The notes beneath the pieces are model-generated. The model searched no databases. It saw only the letters and a list, made by a program, of their open reading frames with translations, and was not told the DNA's origin. Source: DATGLE01 sp035294325 (lineage in GTDB: Bacteria > Chloroflexota > Ktedonobacteria > Ktedonobacterales > Ktedonobacteraceae). Taken from it: a stretch of 20,244 nucleotides of DNA. The stretch spans positions 1 to 20,244 of the forward strand of contig DATGLE010000012.1 of assembly GCA_035294325.1 (NCBI GenBank), given 5' to 3'. Below are positions 1 to 8,286 of this stretch, piece after piece. Numbering within the stretch: position 1 is the first letter of the stretch; every line of letters starts with the position of its first letter. The position numbers and the translations under genes are program-made.

Positions 1-32
1 TCCTGGCGTCCATTTTGGCGAGCATCTCGTCG

Positions 33-911
33 TTAACCGAGTTGCAACGTCATCTCGTGTTGCTGGAGATTCACGCTCATAATTCTATGCTTGAGGCGCG
101 CCTGCGCGTCCGCCAGATGTTTGTTCATCAGGGTGGCGAGATCGTCGGGACTCAGAATGAGGCTGATCGGACCTGAAAGCGTCACATGGGTGGCTGTGAG
201 CTGGCCGTTAACCGTTGCTGGCACCAGACTGATCGAATTCGGCAGCGCATACGATTGAAAATCCAGCCGCACGCCAGAAGGGGTAATCTGCGCAACAGGA
301 TTTTTGATCGGATCGGATGGCGCCAGATTGAGCACGATCAGGTTCTGGATAGCTGCCTCGCGTATCACCACCGGTCCAGGCGGTAATAGGGCGGCCTGGG
401 GCGGGATCTGCTCGGTGGCGGATGACATGGCATGGTCGAGTTGCGTCATAGCGAGATTATGCAGGTACGGGCGGATGGCGAATACCCAGGCTGCTGCCAG
501 GATAAGCACCAGGATCACCAGTGTCAGGCATCCGCCTATCGAACAACCGGCGCAGCCGCGCCTCCTGCCCACGCGCCGGGATGCAGGTGCTGTATTAATT
601 GTTGCTGGTGGCATACGCGCTCCTGTTTTTACTTGATTTGCCTGATAATATAATAACGGCGGCGGGCTATCAGGCGGAGACAAAGGGGACTGCCGGGGTG
701 AGGATACCGGGTGTGTGGGTTCCAGTGCCGGCGGCTGTGGCTGGTCGAATTGCTGCGTTGGCATCTCTGATAAAGACGACACAGCCTGAGAGCTATCCTC
801 AGTGGTCCGGGACGGTGCCTGTGCTGGCGTGGGCGCTGCGACGGGCGTGCCACAGTTGGGACAGAAACGAGCATGCGCTACCAGCGCTGTGCCACAATGT
901 GTACAGTTCAT
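33..911 (-). CDS. Zinc-ribbon, single-pass membrane protein with extracytoplasmic C-terminal domain
   Basis: The N-terminus carries a compact zinc ribbon with two CxxC knuckles (C3/C6 and C17/C20). A Pro/Ser/Thr/Gln-rich low-complexity linker follows to about residue 110, then a basic stretch (RRVGRRRG), one hydrophobic helix at about 126-146, and a C-terminal domain of about 145 residues with no recognisable catalytic motif. The predicted topology is ribbon inside, C-terminal domain outside. An ATG at 920 is possible, but the GGAGG at 921-925 touches it directly. The ATG at 911 has a 9-nt spacing and gives the usual zinc-ribbon opening MNCTHCG, so I chose it (292 aa). The function is unknown. 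The C-terminal half loosely resembles lipid-binding LmeA-like domains, which is inference only. A promoter is visible upstream. Confidence 0.85.
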   Translation of the reverse strand: MNCTHCGTALVAHARFCPNCGTPVAAPTPAQAPSRTTEDSSQAVSSLSEMPTQQFDQPQPPALEPTHPVSSPRQSPLSPPDSPPPLLYYQANQVKTGARMPPATINTAPASRRVGRRRGCAGCSIGGCLTLVILVLILAAAWVFAIRPYLHNLAMTQLDHAMSSATEQIPPQAALLPPGPVVIREAAIQNLIVLNLAPSDPIKNPVAQITPSGVRLDFQSYALPNSISLVPATVNGQLTATHVTLSGPISLILSPDDLATLMNKHLADAQARLKHRIMSVNLQQHEMTLQLG

Positions 912-967
912 AGATTTCATCCTCCCTGCTGCCCGTGCGTTTCAGGCCGTTTGTTATCCCCCTCTAT

Positions 968-996
968 AGTATATCTCTACTGTTGGCATGCGTCCA
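968..996 (-). promoter_or_regulatory. Sigma70-type promoter of the zinc-ribbon gene
   Basis: On the minus strand the -35 is TGGACG (996-991), the spacer is 17 bp, and the -10 is TATACT (973-968). It lies about 57 bp ahead of the start codon. It matches the TTGACG-17 pattern of other promoters in this window. Confidence 0.6.
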
Positions 997-1022
997 GGTA
1001 GGTTTCCACTAAAAAATGAGGA

Positions 1023-1073
1023 AAAGGAAAAATCGGGGACACCCCGCGCCCCGCCAGGGGCTGCCGCCCCTGG
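1023..1073 (-). terminator. Rho-independent terminator with GC-rich repeat after the 1081-1515 gene
   Basis: Reading the minus strand past the stop codon there are two hairpins. The first is CCAGGGGC-GGCA-GCCCCTGG (1073-1054). The second is CGGGG-TGT-CCCCG (1046-1034), followed by ATTTTTCC, which is a textbook terminator. The first hairpin belongs to a dispersed GC-rich palindrome that also occurs at 5787-5810. Confidence 0.8.
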
Positions 1074-1080
1074 ACCCCGC

Positions 1081-1515
1081 TTAGAACTCGCGGCGTAATA
1101 TCTCATTCATCGACGCGATAATCTGCGCACGCATGGCCTGATCGTTGTTGAGCGCCTCGGCCACCTGCTCGATCAACGCCTGCTCCTGCTGCTGCGGGAG
1201 CGCATAGCCATAGCGCTCATGCACAGCGACGGCAGCGGCGCGGCGGATCTTCTCGTCGTCGCTCATCTCAGGCGGTGGCTGGCGCTGCGTGCCGCGTTCG
1301 CTGGTTGTGCCCGGCGGACTGTCGCCGGTGAGCGGCTTTACGCCGTTGGCGGCGAAGGGCACATTAGCGCCGATCAGGTGTGACGAATGCGGTGTGGCAC
1401 GCTCGATGTGCACCACGACGCTCTGCTCCTCTTCGTCCAGCGAGACAATCGTCCCTTCCAGGTAGATAACCTCGGGCGCGCCCCAATAGACGCGTTCTCC
1501 TTTATGTAAGATCAT
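1081..1515 (-). CDS. Hypothetical protein with N-terminal beta-barrel-like half and helical C-terminus
   Basis: The protein is 144 aa and I do not recognise a family. Residues 1-62 alternate hydrophobic and charged residues, with the openings KGERVYWG and EGTIVSLDEEEQSVVVHIE, like a small SH3/Tudor-type barrel. A Pro/Thr/Gln linker follows, then a helical, charged segment from about 84 (MSDDEKIRRAAAVAVHERYG) to the end. The frame stays open upstream to 2046, but only as antisense of the regulator gene. The ATG at 1515 has a GGAG-type ribosome site about 9 nt upstream, and the convincing protein character starts there. It is transcribed divergently from the LuxR regulator across a 128-bp gap and ends at a clear terminator. 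Confidence 0.7.
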   Translation of the reverse strand: MILHKGERVYWGAPEVIYLEGTIVSLDEEEQSVVVHIERATPHSSHLIGANVPFAANGVKPLTGDSPPGTTSERGTQRQPPPEMSDDEKIRRAAAVAVHERYGYALPQQQEQALIEQVAEALNNDQAMRAQIIASMNEILRREF

Positions 1516-1584
1516 GATTACGCTCTCCAATCTTCTCTGCGATACTATACTACATCTCTTACTCGACGTGTAGTGATAGCTACC

Positions 1585-1614
1585 TTGTTTTTCATATGGA
1601 CAAGGAAGTATACT
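1585..1614 (+). promoter_or_regulatory. Promoter of the LuxR/AAA regulator
   Basis: TTGTTT (1585-1590), an 18-bp spacer, then TATACT (1609-1614), about 30 bp before the ATG. The ribosome site AGGAG is at 1631-1635, with 8-nt spacing. Just upstream is an inverted repeat GTAG-N6-CTAC (1570-1583), which could be an operator. Confidence 0.6.
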
Positions 1615-1643
1615 TTCAGCAGCGATGAGCAGGAGAACGGGCC

Positions 1644-4586
1644 ATGACACATGGACTACCTTTGCCCGAACCATTCCTGGTGGGACGGCAGCGCGAACTG
1701 GATAGCCTGTGGAGCCAGTTTGAGGAGAGCCTCGCCGGTCAACTGCATGTGACACTGGTTGCAGGCGAACCAGGCATAGGGAAGACTCGTCTGTTGCAGG
1801 AAGTGGCACGGCGAGCAGAACAGATGGGTGCCCTCGTGCTGCACGGAGGAGCCTCGGATGCTGAGGGCATGCCTCCTTATTTGCCATTTCTGGAAGCGCT
1901 TGGGCAGCACATCCGCGCCACCACGCCGGATGTATTACGGGCGCAGGCTGGAGAGATGGCTTCCGTGCTGGCAACCATTTTCCCGGAACTCTCGCTGCGT
2001 CTCGTAGAACTGCCGACCAGCTACCTCCTGCCGCCCGAACAGGCACGCTTACGCCTCTACGAAGCCGTGGGGATGTTTCTCGACAACATTGCTGCTCCTT
2101 ATGGACTGTTGCTGCTGCTGGACGATCTGCACTGGGCTGACACAGCCACGCTTGATCTGCTCTGTTATGTGGCCCGCTCCCAGCCGCACGCGCGCCTGCT
2201 CATCCTGGGGGCCTATCGCGAGGGTGAGATCACGCATCGCCCTGCCTTTGAGCGGGCAGGAACTGAACTCAATCGCCTGCGACTCCTGACCATCATCGCA
2301 CCCGGTCCACTTTCCGAGGCAGACCTGCGCGCCCTCGCAACCAACCTGCTTGGCGCACCAGTTGATCCGGCCTTGAGCCGCCTGCTGGCCGCCCGGAGCG
2401 AAGGCAATCCTTTCTTCGCCGAGGAATTGCTCCGGGGATGGCTTGAGACAGGTGCCATCGCGCAAAAAGAGTCGGGGATTCAACCGGGTGCGCAGGTGGG
2501 AAGCACGCTCCCTTCCAGCATTGTCAGTGCCGTGCGCCAGCGCATCAGCCGCCTGGCCCCACCGGTCGTCGCCTTGCTGCGCATAGCGGCGATTATCGGT
2601 CGAACCTTTGGGGTAACGCTGCTCGCCGAGGTAGTCGATCAGGACGAAGAGATAATCGAAGAACATTTGCAGAAAGCTGAGCAGGCCCGCCTGATCCGTG
2701 TTGTGGAACCTGGAATCTTCACGTTCAGCCATGACATCATTCGAGCTTGCCTTTACGACGAAGTGAGCGCTTCCCGGCGCACCCGCCTGCACACGCTCAT
2801 TGGTCGCAGGCTGGAACGTCGGCTCGATCTCTCGAATTCCCATCAACTGGCAGAGCTGGCATTTCACTTTGCCCGCAGCGGAGAGCGCGAACTCGGAGCA
2901 GTCTATTCACATCTCATGGCTAAACAGGCAATACGAGCCTATGCGCCACAAGAGGCTGTAGAATATTACCGCACAGCACTGCTCCTTGTACCTGACCAGG
3001 ACCGGCGGCGCGGAGAATGGCTACAAAGGCTGGGTGAAGCTGCACTGCTGGCTGCTTCTCCACAGGAGGCTATTGATGCGTTCCAGGCTGCCCGGACCTG
3101 GTGGTTGAGAGCCGGGAACAATGGTGCAGCGGGGCTGGCAGCGCTTGGATTGGGCCGGGCTTATTGGCGGCTGGAAGCGATCAGTCAGGCACGAAGCGCA
3201 TTGCAACAGGCGGTAACTCTGCTCTCCGAGCAGCCAACCGCCGGCATGGTACAGGCTCTCATCGAGTCAGGCTCACTCCTGGTTCTCAGCCTGCACGAAC
3301 ATGCAGAGGCAAAAGATGTCCTCGATCAGGCGCTCACTCTCGCTCAACAGTATGGCGATACGTACCTGGAGGCCGCAGCGAGCCGGGCGCTGGGAAACCT
3401 CTTCCTGCGGGCAGGGGATATAAAAGGCGCCATCGCGTTGTTTGAGCGAGCACTGCTGAAGGCCGACGAAGCATCTGATACGCTGGAGGCTACCGAGATC
3501 TGCTCTGGCCTGTTCCTGGCATACAACTGGGCTGGCGCGCTGGAAGAGCAGGAAGCTTTGTTGCCGCGCTGGCTTGCCTATGCCCGGCGTTGTCATGATC
3601 CATATCAGCTCCGCCACCTTTACTCGCACCTGGCTACAAGCTATGCTATGCGCGGGCAGAAAGCTAAAGCGGAGGAAGCGCTGGCCCGGAGCCGACTGGT
3701 CGTTGAGCGTCTGGGCAGCCCGGAACCGCTGGCGATGCTCGAATGGACGCAGGGTATGCTCACTTCTCTTCTCGGAGGGAGTCTTGAGACATCGGAGAAG
3801 CTGCTCAGTGGAGCGATTGCTCGATTCCGGGAACTGGAACCGCGCTCGCTGGTCTGGTGGTTGGGTGGGCTTGGCTTCGTCCAGGCGCTCGCCGGTAAAC
3901 GCCAGGAGGCTCTGGCAGTGCTCGACGAGTTGGAAGATCTGATCGCTCCCTTACCGGCCGGAGCCATGCCGGCGGCGCATACGTTATGCTTCATGGCCGC
4001 GATTACCGTCCATCTGAGTGACCAGAAGTGGGCTTCCCGCCTCTATCCACGTCTCCGGCCGTTCAGCGGCCAGATGCACTCTTTCTCTGTAGACCGCCTG
4101 CTGGGTGCGCTCGCCACACTCCTCGGCGACTTTCCGGCGGCGCGAACATACCTCCTGGCGGCCGAGGAGATAACCCGGCGCTCTGGCATCAGGATAGAAT
4201 ATGCCACGACCAGGCTTGCTCAGGCCGAACTCGAACTGGCCGAACGCGGCCGCGCCGGTACTGCCTCCGCTCGCATCCTGCTGGAAGAAGCAGCGACCTT
4301 CTTTGAGCAGATCGACAATCGCATAGCGCTTCGGCAGATACATGAGCGGCTGCGTCAGATTTCTCGCGGAGAGACCCGACCTCGCTTACCGGCAGGGCTT
4401 AGTGCACGCGAGGCCGAAGTGCTGCGACTCGTCGCTCAGGGCAAGAGCAACCGCGAGATCGCCGAGACGCTGGTAATCAGCGAGCGCACCGTAGTCAACC
4501 ACCTGGTCAATATCTTCAACAAGACCGGCGTCGAGAACCGTGCCGGAGCCGCTGCGTTTGCCATCCGACATGGGCTGGCGGAGTAG
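1644..4586 (+). CDS. LuxR-family transcriptional regulator with N-terminal AAA/STAND ATPase (MalT/LAL type)
   Basis: The protein is 980 aa, normal for large ATP-binding LuxR (LAL) regulators. It opens with the AAA_16-type start FLVGRQRELDSL. Walker A is GEPGIGKT (41-48) and Walker B is LLLLLDD followed by LHWAD (155-166). A winged-helix-like region follows (about 285-400), then a long helical TPR-like region (about 400-900). The C-terminal LuxR helix-turn-helix is at about 919-980 (LSAREAEVLRLVAQGKSNRE, ISERTVVNHL). By family knowledge, the NTPase with TPR sensor acts as a signal-dependent switch and the C-terminus binds DNA; the ligand cannot be read from sequence. All key motifs are intact. 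The next gene (DUF1028) is co-oriented, 190 bp downstream, with a candidate palindromic operator in the gap. Confidence 0.93.
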   Translation: MTHGLPLPEPFLVGRQRELDSLWSQFEESLAGQLHVTLVAGEPGIGKTRLLQEVARRAEQMGALVLHGGASDAEGMPPYLPFLEALGQHIRATTPDVLRAQAGEMASVLATIFPELSLRLVELPTSYLLPPEQARLRLYEAVGMFLDNIAAPYGLLLLLDDLHWADTATLDLLCYVARSQPHARLLILGAYREGEITHRPAFERAGTELNRLRLLTIIAPGPLSEADLRALATNLLGAPVDPALSRLLAARSEGNPFFAEELLRGWLETGAIAQKESGIQPGAQVGSTLPSSIVSAVRQRISRLAPPVVALLRIAAIIGRTFGVTLLAEVVDQDEEIIEEHLQKAEQARLIRVVEPGIFTFSHDIIRACLYDEVSASRRTRLHTLIGRRLERRLDLSNSHQLAELAFHFARSGERELGAVYSHLMAKQAIRAYAPQEAVEYYRTALLLVPDQDRRRGEWLQRLGEAALLAASPQEAIDAFQAARTWWLRAGNNGAAGLAALGLGRAYWRLEAISQARSALQQAVTLLSEQPTAGMVQALIESGSLLVLSLHEHAEAKDVLDQALTLAQQYGDTYLEAAASRALGNLFLRAGDIKGAIALFERALLKADEASDTLEATEICSGLFLAYNWAGALEEQEALLPRWLAYARRCHDPYQLRHLYSHLATSYAMRGQKAKAEEALARSRLVVERLGSPEPLAMLEWTQGMLTSLLGGSLETSEKLLSGAIARFRELEPRSLVWWLGGLGFVQALAGKRQEALAVLDELEDLIAPLPAGAMPAAHTLCFMAAITVHLSDQKWASRLYPRLRPFSGQMHSFSVDRLLGALATLLGDFPAARTYLLAAEEITRRSGIRIEYATTRLAQAELELAERGRAGTASARILLEEAATFFEQIDNRIALRQIHERLRQISRGETRPRLPAGLSAREAEVLRLVAQGKSNREIAETLVISERTVVNHLVNIFNKTGVENRAGAAAFAIRHGLAE

Positions 4587-4613
4587 TTCGCCAGAATGTG
4601 GCTATTGCCCGCT

Positions 4614-4676
4614 AGTAGATTCCTACTATCTCCCCTATCCCCTCTCTCCCCACTTTTCCCCTATTACAGATAGTAG
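4614..4676. promoter_or_regulatory. Candidate operator between the LuxR regulator and DUF1028 gene
   Basis: AGTAG-ATTC-CTACT (4614-4627) is a short inverted repeat. Its right half extends to CTACTATC (4623-4630), which is repeated inverted as GATAGTAG at 4669-4676. A C/T-rich tract separates them. Three related half-sites in 63 bp ahead of a gene and after a LuxR regulator suggest a binding site. No functional evidence is visible. Confidence 0.35.
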
Positions 4677-4776
4677 CTTTCCACGATGTACGAGAGGCAT
4701 CGCGCGGCTATGCTTCTGATTAGTTGAGCAAACCGGCAAACCTGATCAGAGAACGCAAGCAGAAAGAAGGAAGAAG

Positions 4777-5724
4777 ATGATGTTTCCGAGCACCTTATAC
4801 AATCCGTTTGCCCATACCTATTCAATCATCGCTCGTGATCCTCATACCGGCCAGATGGGCGTTGCGGTGCAATCGCACGCCTTCGCAGTTGGAGCCATTG
4901 TCCCCTGGGCTGAAGCGGGCGTAGGAGTGGTCGCGACCCAGGCGTTTGCCAACCTGGATTACGGACCTGAGGGACTCTCCCTGATGAGGGACGGACTGAG
5001 CGCGGCCCGAACCCTCTCCACGTTACTCAAACAGGACGAGAATCGTGAGATGCGCCAGGTGGCGCTGCTGGATGGGCAAGGAACAATTGCCGTCCATACT
5101 GGCTCCCGCTGTATCTCTGCTGCCGGACATCTGATAGGAGTAAACTTCTCTGTCCAGGCTAACATGATGGTGAATGACTCGATCTGGCCGGCTATGAAAC
5201 AGGCGTATGAAGAGGCCGAAAGTCGTGAGCAGGATCTTGCTGATCGCATGATCGCCGCACTTGAGGCGGCTCAGCAGGCTGGTGGAGACATTCGCGGACA
5301 ACAGGCGGCGGCCCTGCTGATTGTTGCAGGCGAACGCTGCCAGAAGACGTGGCAGGGGCGTCTGTTCGATCTGCGTGTTGACGATCATCCGCACCCGGTT
5401 GAGGAACTCAAACGCCTTGTCTCCATGCGCCGGGCGTGGCTGCTCTTTGAGCAGAGTTACGAGCTGGCCCTCGCGCAGCGCTTTGGGGAAGCACTGCCTC
5501 TACTCAAACGGGCGCTGGAGCTTGAACCCGAGATCACGGAAATCGCGTTTCGCGCCAGCGAGATTCTGTTCATGGCTGGTGAGCTACAGGAGGCCCTTGC
5601 GCTGCTGCATCGCGTCTTTGCCAGGGAGCCTCTCTGGGCGGAGATGATCCCTCGTTTGGTGGCGGTTGGGCTGCTACCCGACGATCCGGCGCTAATCAAA
5701 CTCATCCTCGATCAGCGCTCGTGA
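4777..5724 (+). CDS. DUF1028 family protein with C-terminal TPR-like repeats
   Basis: The protein is 315 aa. The first 220 residues match DUF1028: an opening of the type HTYSIIARDPHTGQMGVAVQ, then ATQAFANLDYGPEGL and NFSVQANMM. By family knowledge DUF1028 has an Ntn-hydrolase-like fold, and some members are fused to peptidoglycan-binding or other domains; the substrate is not established. From about 225 the protein becomes helical with TPR-like units (AWLLFEQSYELALAQRFGEA, then about 255-300). No signal peptide is visible, so it is probably cytoplasmic. Two ATGs sit in tandem (4777 and 4780) behind GAAGGAAGAAG and either could be used. It follows the LuxR regulator in the same direction and may be its target. 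The 3' flank holds a GC-rich hairpin rather than a U-tract terminator. Confidence 0.85.
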   Translation: MMFPSTLYNPFAHTYSIIARDPHTGQMGVAVQSHAFAVGAIVPWAEAGVGVVATQAFANLDYGPEGLSLMRDGLSAARTLSTLLKQDENREMRQVALLDGQGTIAVHTGSRCISAAGHLIGVNFSVQANMMVNDSIWPAMKQAYEEAESREQDLADRMIAALEAAQQAGGDIRGQQAAALLIVAGERCQKTWQGRLFDLRVDDHPHPVEELKRLVSMRRAWLLFEQSYELALAQRFGEALPLLKRALELEPEITEIAFRASEILFMAGELQEALALLHRVFAREPLWAEMIPRLVAVGLLPDDPALIKLILDQRS

Positions 5725-5786
5725 GGGAGCGTTTATACCAGATCCGTTTCAAAAGTGAATAGTTCTGGGAGACATCCCAGGCCGCG

Positions 5787-5810
5787 CCAGGAGGGCCGCC
5801 GCCCTCCTGG
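5787..5810. repeat. GC-rich dispersed palindrome downstream of DUF1028
   Basis: Perfect stem CCAGGAGGGC/GCCCTCCTGG with loop CGCC. With its flanks (CGCGCCAGG...CCTGGACCTCCCGCTTT) it resembles the hairpin at 1054-1073 (CCGCCAGG...CCTGGACCCCGCTT). Both lie just after a gene. It could act as a terminator or transcript-end structure, although there is no T-run here. Confidence 0.7.
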
Positions 5811-5842
5811 ACCTCCCGCTTTGGGCACTCTTCAATAAGTAC

Positions 5843-5959
5843 TCATAGATCGCCTTTGCTAAAGCGCTTCACAACGAAAGCCTGACCACCGGGATTGACC
5901 GCACCCTGACCGATTCGCAGTCTCAGCTTCGTCTCAGTCATGCCACAGCGCCAGTTCAT
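5843..5959 (-). CDS. Possible 38-aa mini-protein or gene remnant
   Basis: A short frame in the 330-bp gap between DUF1028 and the Usp gene, too short for most gene callers. From an internal ATG at 5941 it reads MTETKLRLRIGQGAVNPGGQ followed by AFVVKRFSKGDL; the upstream ATG at 5959 adds MNWRCG. Composition is protein-like (alternating K/R and hydrophobics, GQGAVNPGG turn) rather than antisense noise. No good ribosome site precedes either ATG, and I recognise no family. It may be a truncated relic. The rest of the gap (5725-6054) otherwise shows only the palindrome at 5787 and the Usp ribosome site. Confidence 0.25.
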   Translation of the reverse strand: MNWRCGMTETKLRLRIGQGAVNPGGQAFVVKRFSKGDL

Positions 5960-6054
5960 CGGGGCACAGTATGCTTATGCTGAAAGTAGATATAGCTCTT
6001 GCAGCGGGCTTGAGTCGAATGAGCTTGTTTCAATTATGAACAAGGAGGAAGAAG

Positions 6055-7062
6055 GTGTTTCAGCGCATACTGGTCCCGTTAGATGGATCAACGCGTGCAG
6101 AGCGGGCCGTTCCCGTTGCCGCACGGCTCGCACACGCCTCCGGTGGAGTCGTCATCCTGGTGCGTGTGGTCAATAAATCCAGCGGTTTCTGGCCGTTCGT
6201 GACGCAGCAAATCACCCTGGCGCAGCAGGCGCTTACCGCCGATCTTGCCGAAGCAGAACGCTATCTCGCGGGCGTCGCCACTGCGCGCGATCTGGCGGAT
6301 GTCTATACGGAAAGCATGGTCCAGTTTGGGCCAACAGTTTCAACGCTGCTCGCGGTGGCGGATTCCGCGCACGCTGATCTGATTGTCCTGTGCAGCCACG
6401 GCTACACTGGCCTGACGCGTCGCATGATGGGCAGCGTCGCAGAGAACCTTGCGCGAGAGGCCGCCATGCCCGTGCTTGTGCTGCGTGAGGATGGACCGGC
6501 GCCTGGTCCAGATGCCGAACGCCCGCTGCGGGCTATTGTCCCATTAGATGGCACAGCGGGCGCAAAGGAGGCGCTGGAACCGGCGGCACATCTGGTTGCG
6601 GCCCTGACCGGCGCCCACCCGGGGATTTTGCACCTGGTGCGCGTGGTTCAGCCAGTGACCGCGCGCAGCGAGGTGGGGGGCATGGCAACGGCAAGCGCGA
6701 AGGCGAGGCGCTATCTCAGCGCGACGGCGGAGCATATTCGAGGGGGATTCGTCGCCCCGGCGGTCTCCAGGCTTAACCTCACTGTCACCTGGTCTGTGGT
6801 GGTCGATAGCTATGTAGCGGAGGCGCTCGGTGCCAGGACGGGGGAGACTTCAGAGAGAGCCGACGTGTTCGGCGGCGGGGATGTGATCGCTCTGGTGTCT
6901 CACAGATATGATGGGCTGAGGCGCTGGGCTATGGGGAACGTCACCGAGCATGTGCTGCGCGACTCGAAGCTTCCACTGCTCATCGTGCCATCGCGGCGGC
7001 GGGACAAATGGGTTGAGGATGAGCAGGAAGAGGAGAGAGATTACGGGGCGATACTGGTTTGA
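6055..7062 (+). CDS. Tandem universal stress protein (two UspA domains)
   Basis: Two Usp domains in 335 aa: residues 1-145 and about 155-313, each opening with the Usp strand (RILVPLDGS, RAIVPLDGT). Domain 1 keeps most of the nucleotide loop, SHG(116)-x9-GS(126-127). Domain 2 has VSHR with Arg284 where the loop glycine should be, then G294-N295, so it is probably impaired in ATP binding. A charged tail ends the protein. The start is GTG at 6055, supported by AAGGAGG at 6042-6048 with 6-nt spacing. Cytoplasmic; the family acts in stress and dormancy responses, and no specific partner is visible. The gene is convergent with the amidohydrolase, and two hairpins fill the short gap. Confidence 0.9.
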   Translation: MFQRILVPLDGSTRAERAVPVAARLAHASGGVVILVRVVNKSSGFWPFVTQQITLAQQALTADLAEAERYLAGVATARDLADVYTESMVQFGPTVSTLLAVADSAHADLIVLCSHGYTGLTRRMMGSVAENLAREAAMPVLVLREDGPAPGPDAERPLRAIVPLDGTAGAKEALEPAAHLVAALTGAHPGILHLVRVVQPVTARSEVGGMATASAKARRYLSATAEHIRGGFVAPAVSRLNLTVTWSVVVDSYVAEALGARTGETSERADVFGGGDVIALVSHRYDGLRRWAMGNVTEHVLRDSKLPLLIVPSRRRDKWVEDEQEEERDYGAILV

Positions 7063-7072
7063 AACTGTTGAG

Positions 7073-7132
7073 CGCCTTTAAGCAAAAGGCGGCTGGCGTG
7101 CGGGTGGAAGATGCCCACTCGCACGCCAGCCG
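7073..7132 (-). terminator. Double hairpin in convergent Usp/amidohydrolase gap
   Basis: The first hairpin is CGCCTTT/AAAGGCG (7073-7079/7085-7091). The second has an 18-bp stem, CGGCTGGCGTGCGGGTGG/CCACTCGCACGCCAGCCG (7090-7107/7115-7132), with one G-T wobble and a 7-nt loop. On the minus strand the long stem is followed by CCTTTTGC, a weak U-tract, so it likely terminates the amidohydrolase transcript. It may also work for the Usp transcript. Confidence 0.6.
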
Positions 7133-7158
7133 GGCAGATGACCGCGACCAGGCGCGGA

Positions 7159-8184
7159 TTACAGGTGCAGGAGGCGCTCCGCGTTGCCGTGGGCGATCTG
7201 CTCTTTGTCGGCAGGGCTGACCGGCAGCCGATCCAGGAAGGTGCGGGCCTCCGCCATCGACCTGTAGGGGTAGTCTGCGGAGAACATGATCCGGTTGACT
7301 CCCACTTGCAGCAGCAGATCGAGGAAGGTGGGAAAGAAGTTGAAGCCGCTGAAGGTGTAGTGCACGTTCTCGCGTAGATAGGCTCCAACGGGGCGCTCCA
7401 GTTTCGTTATCTGCACCGGCAGCGCGAGTTCGAGCCTGGGCAGCATGAACGGAAGCGCCTCACCCATGTGGCCGATAATCACCTGCAAGCTCGGGTAGCG
7501 ATCAAAGGCTCCACTCACAATGAGGCGCAGGACATGGAGCGCTGTTTCGATGTGCCAGCCCCAGGCCGAGGCAGCAAGGGCAGCCGTCACCTGTGGAGAG
7601 AAGTTCCCCGTATAGGAGGCCGCGATCACCGGCTGCGGAGGGGGCGTCGGGTGAATATGGATCGGGACCTGGAGCGCGGCGGCCCGTTCCAGAATCGGCC
7701 AGAAGAACGAGTCGTCGAGGTAGCGGCCCCGGATATGACCGTTGATTACGGCTCCTTTGAAGCCGTAGCTGCGCACAGTCCGCTCCAGTTCGTCGGCGGC
7801 GCGGTCGGGAGCCACCGTCGGAAGCGCGGCGAAGCCTGCGAATCTGCTCGGATGACGGCGCACGGCTTCGGCGAGGATGTCGTTGGCATCGCGGGCAATT
7901 GCCACGGCCTCCGCCGCGTCGAGCTGCTCGGTTCCGGGAGAGGTCAATGAGAGGACCTGCACATCGATGCCGGCGGCGTCCATCTCCGCAATTCTGAGAT
8001 CATCGAGATCGCACAGGCGATCAAGCAGCGCCTGTGCCGCCTTCGCTGCCTCTGGCTGGCTCTGGGCTAACCTGGTGGCAGTGTCCCTGACCTGGCGCCC
8101 CGGTCCGTCTATAAAGGCCGGAGTCGCAAAGTGCTCCTCGAGCGTAATCGTTCGCATCGTTTTACTATTCTCCGATTGGGACAT
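7159..8184 (-). CDS. Amidohydrolase-2 family metal-dependent hydrolase / decarboxylase
   Basis: The protein is 341 aa, a TIM-barrel of the amidohydrolase-2 (ACMSD/gamma-resorcylate decarboxylase) family. Expected metal and active-site residues are all visible: the TLEEHF opening gives E16 and H18, HIHP gives H178, IIGHMGE gives H239, and FSADYP gives D304. By family knowledge such enzymes decarboxylate aromatic carboxylates such as gamma-resorcylate or 2,3-dihydroxybenzoate, or hydrolyse related compounds, using Zn or Mn. The substrate here cannot be fixed. The ATG at 8184 has AGGG about 9 nt upstream; the internal Met10 before RTITLEEHF is an alternative. It is a monocistronic unit with its own promoter and a terminator hairpin. 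Confidence 0.9.
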   Translation of the reverse strand: MSQSENSKTMRTITLEEHFATPAFIDGPGRQVRDTATRLAQSQPEAAKAAQALLDRLCDLDDLRIAEMDAAGIDVQVLSLTSPGTEQLDAAEAVAIARDANDILAEAVRRHPSRFAGFAALPTVAPDRAADELERTVRSYGFKGAVINGHIRGRYLDDSFFWPILERAAALQVPIHIHPTPPPQPVIAASYTGNFSPQVTAALAASAWGWHIETALHVLRLIVSGAFDRYPSLQVIIGHMGEALPFMLPRLELALPVQITKLERPVGAYLRENVHYTFSGFNFFPTFLDLLLQVGVNRIMFSADYPYRSMAEARTFLDRLPVSPADKEQIAHGNAERLLHL

Positions 8185-8215
8185 TATCGTTTCCCTGCTT
8201 TCTTATTCTTACTCT

Positions 8216-8245
8216 TAAATAGCCATTTTTGTGTGCATCTGTCAA
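8216..8245 (-). promoter_or_regulatory. Promoter of the amidohydrolase gene
   Basis: On the minus strand: consensus -35 TTGACA (8245-8240), 18-bp spacer, TATTTA (8221-8216). The predicted transcript start is about 25 nt ahead of the ATG. Confidence 0.65.
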
Positions 8246-8286
8246 GGAATAGGCGTTATTTTTGCACTCGTTGCCACCTTCGGTGG

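Noticed and set aside
1516..2046. Upstream extension of the 144-aa gene (would give 321 aa)
   Set aside because: It is antisense to the LuxR/AAA gene and its promoter; ribosome site and protein-like composition start only at 1515.
5940..6176. 78-aa plus-strand frame overlapping the Usp start
   Set aside because: It overlaps the Usp gene out of frame and lacks its own ribosome site; the AAGGAGG belongs to the GTG at 6055.
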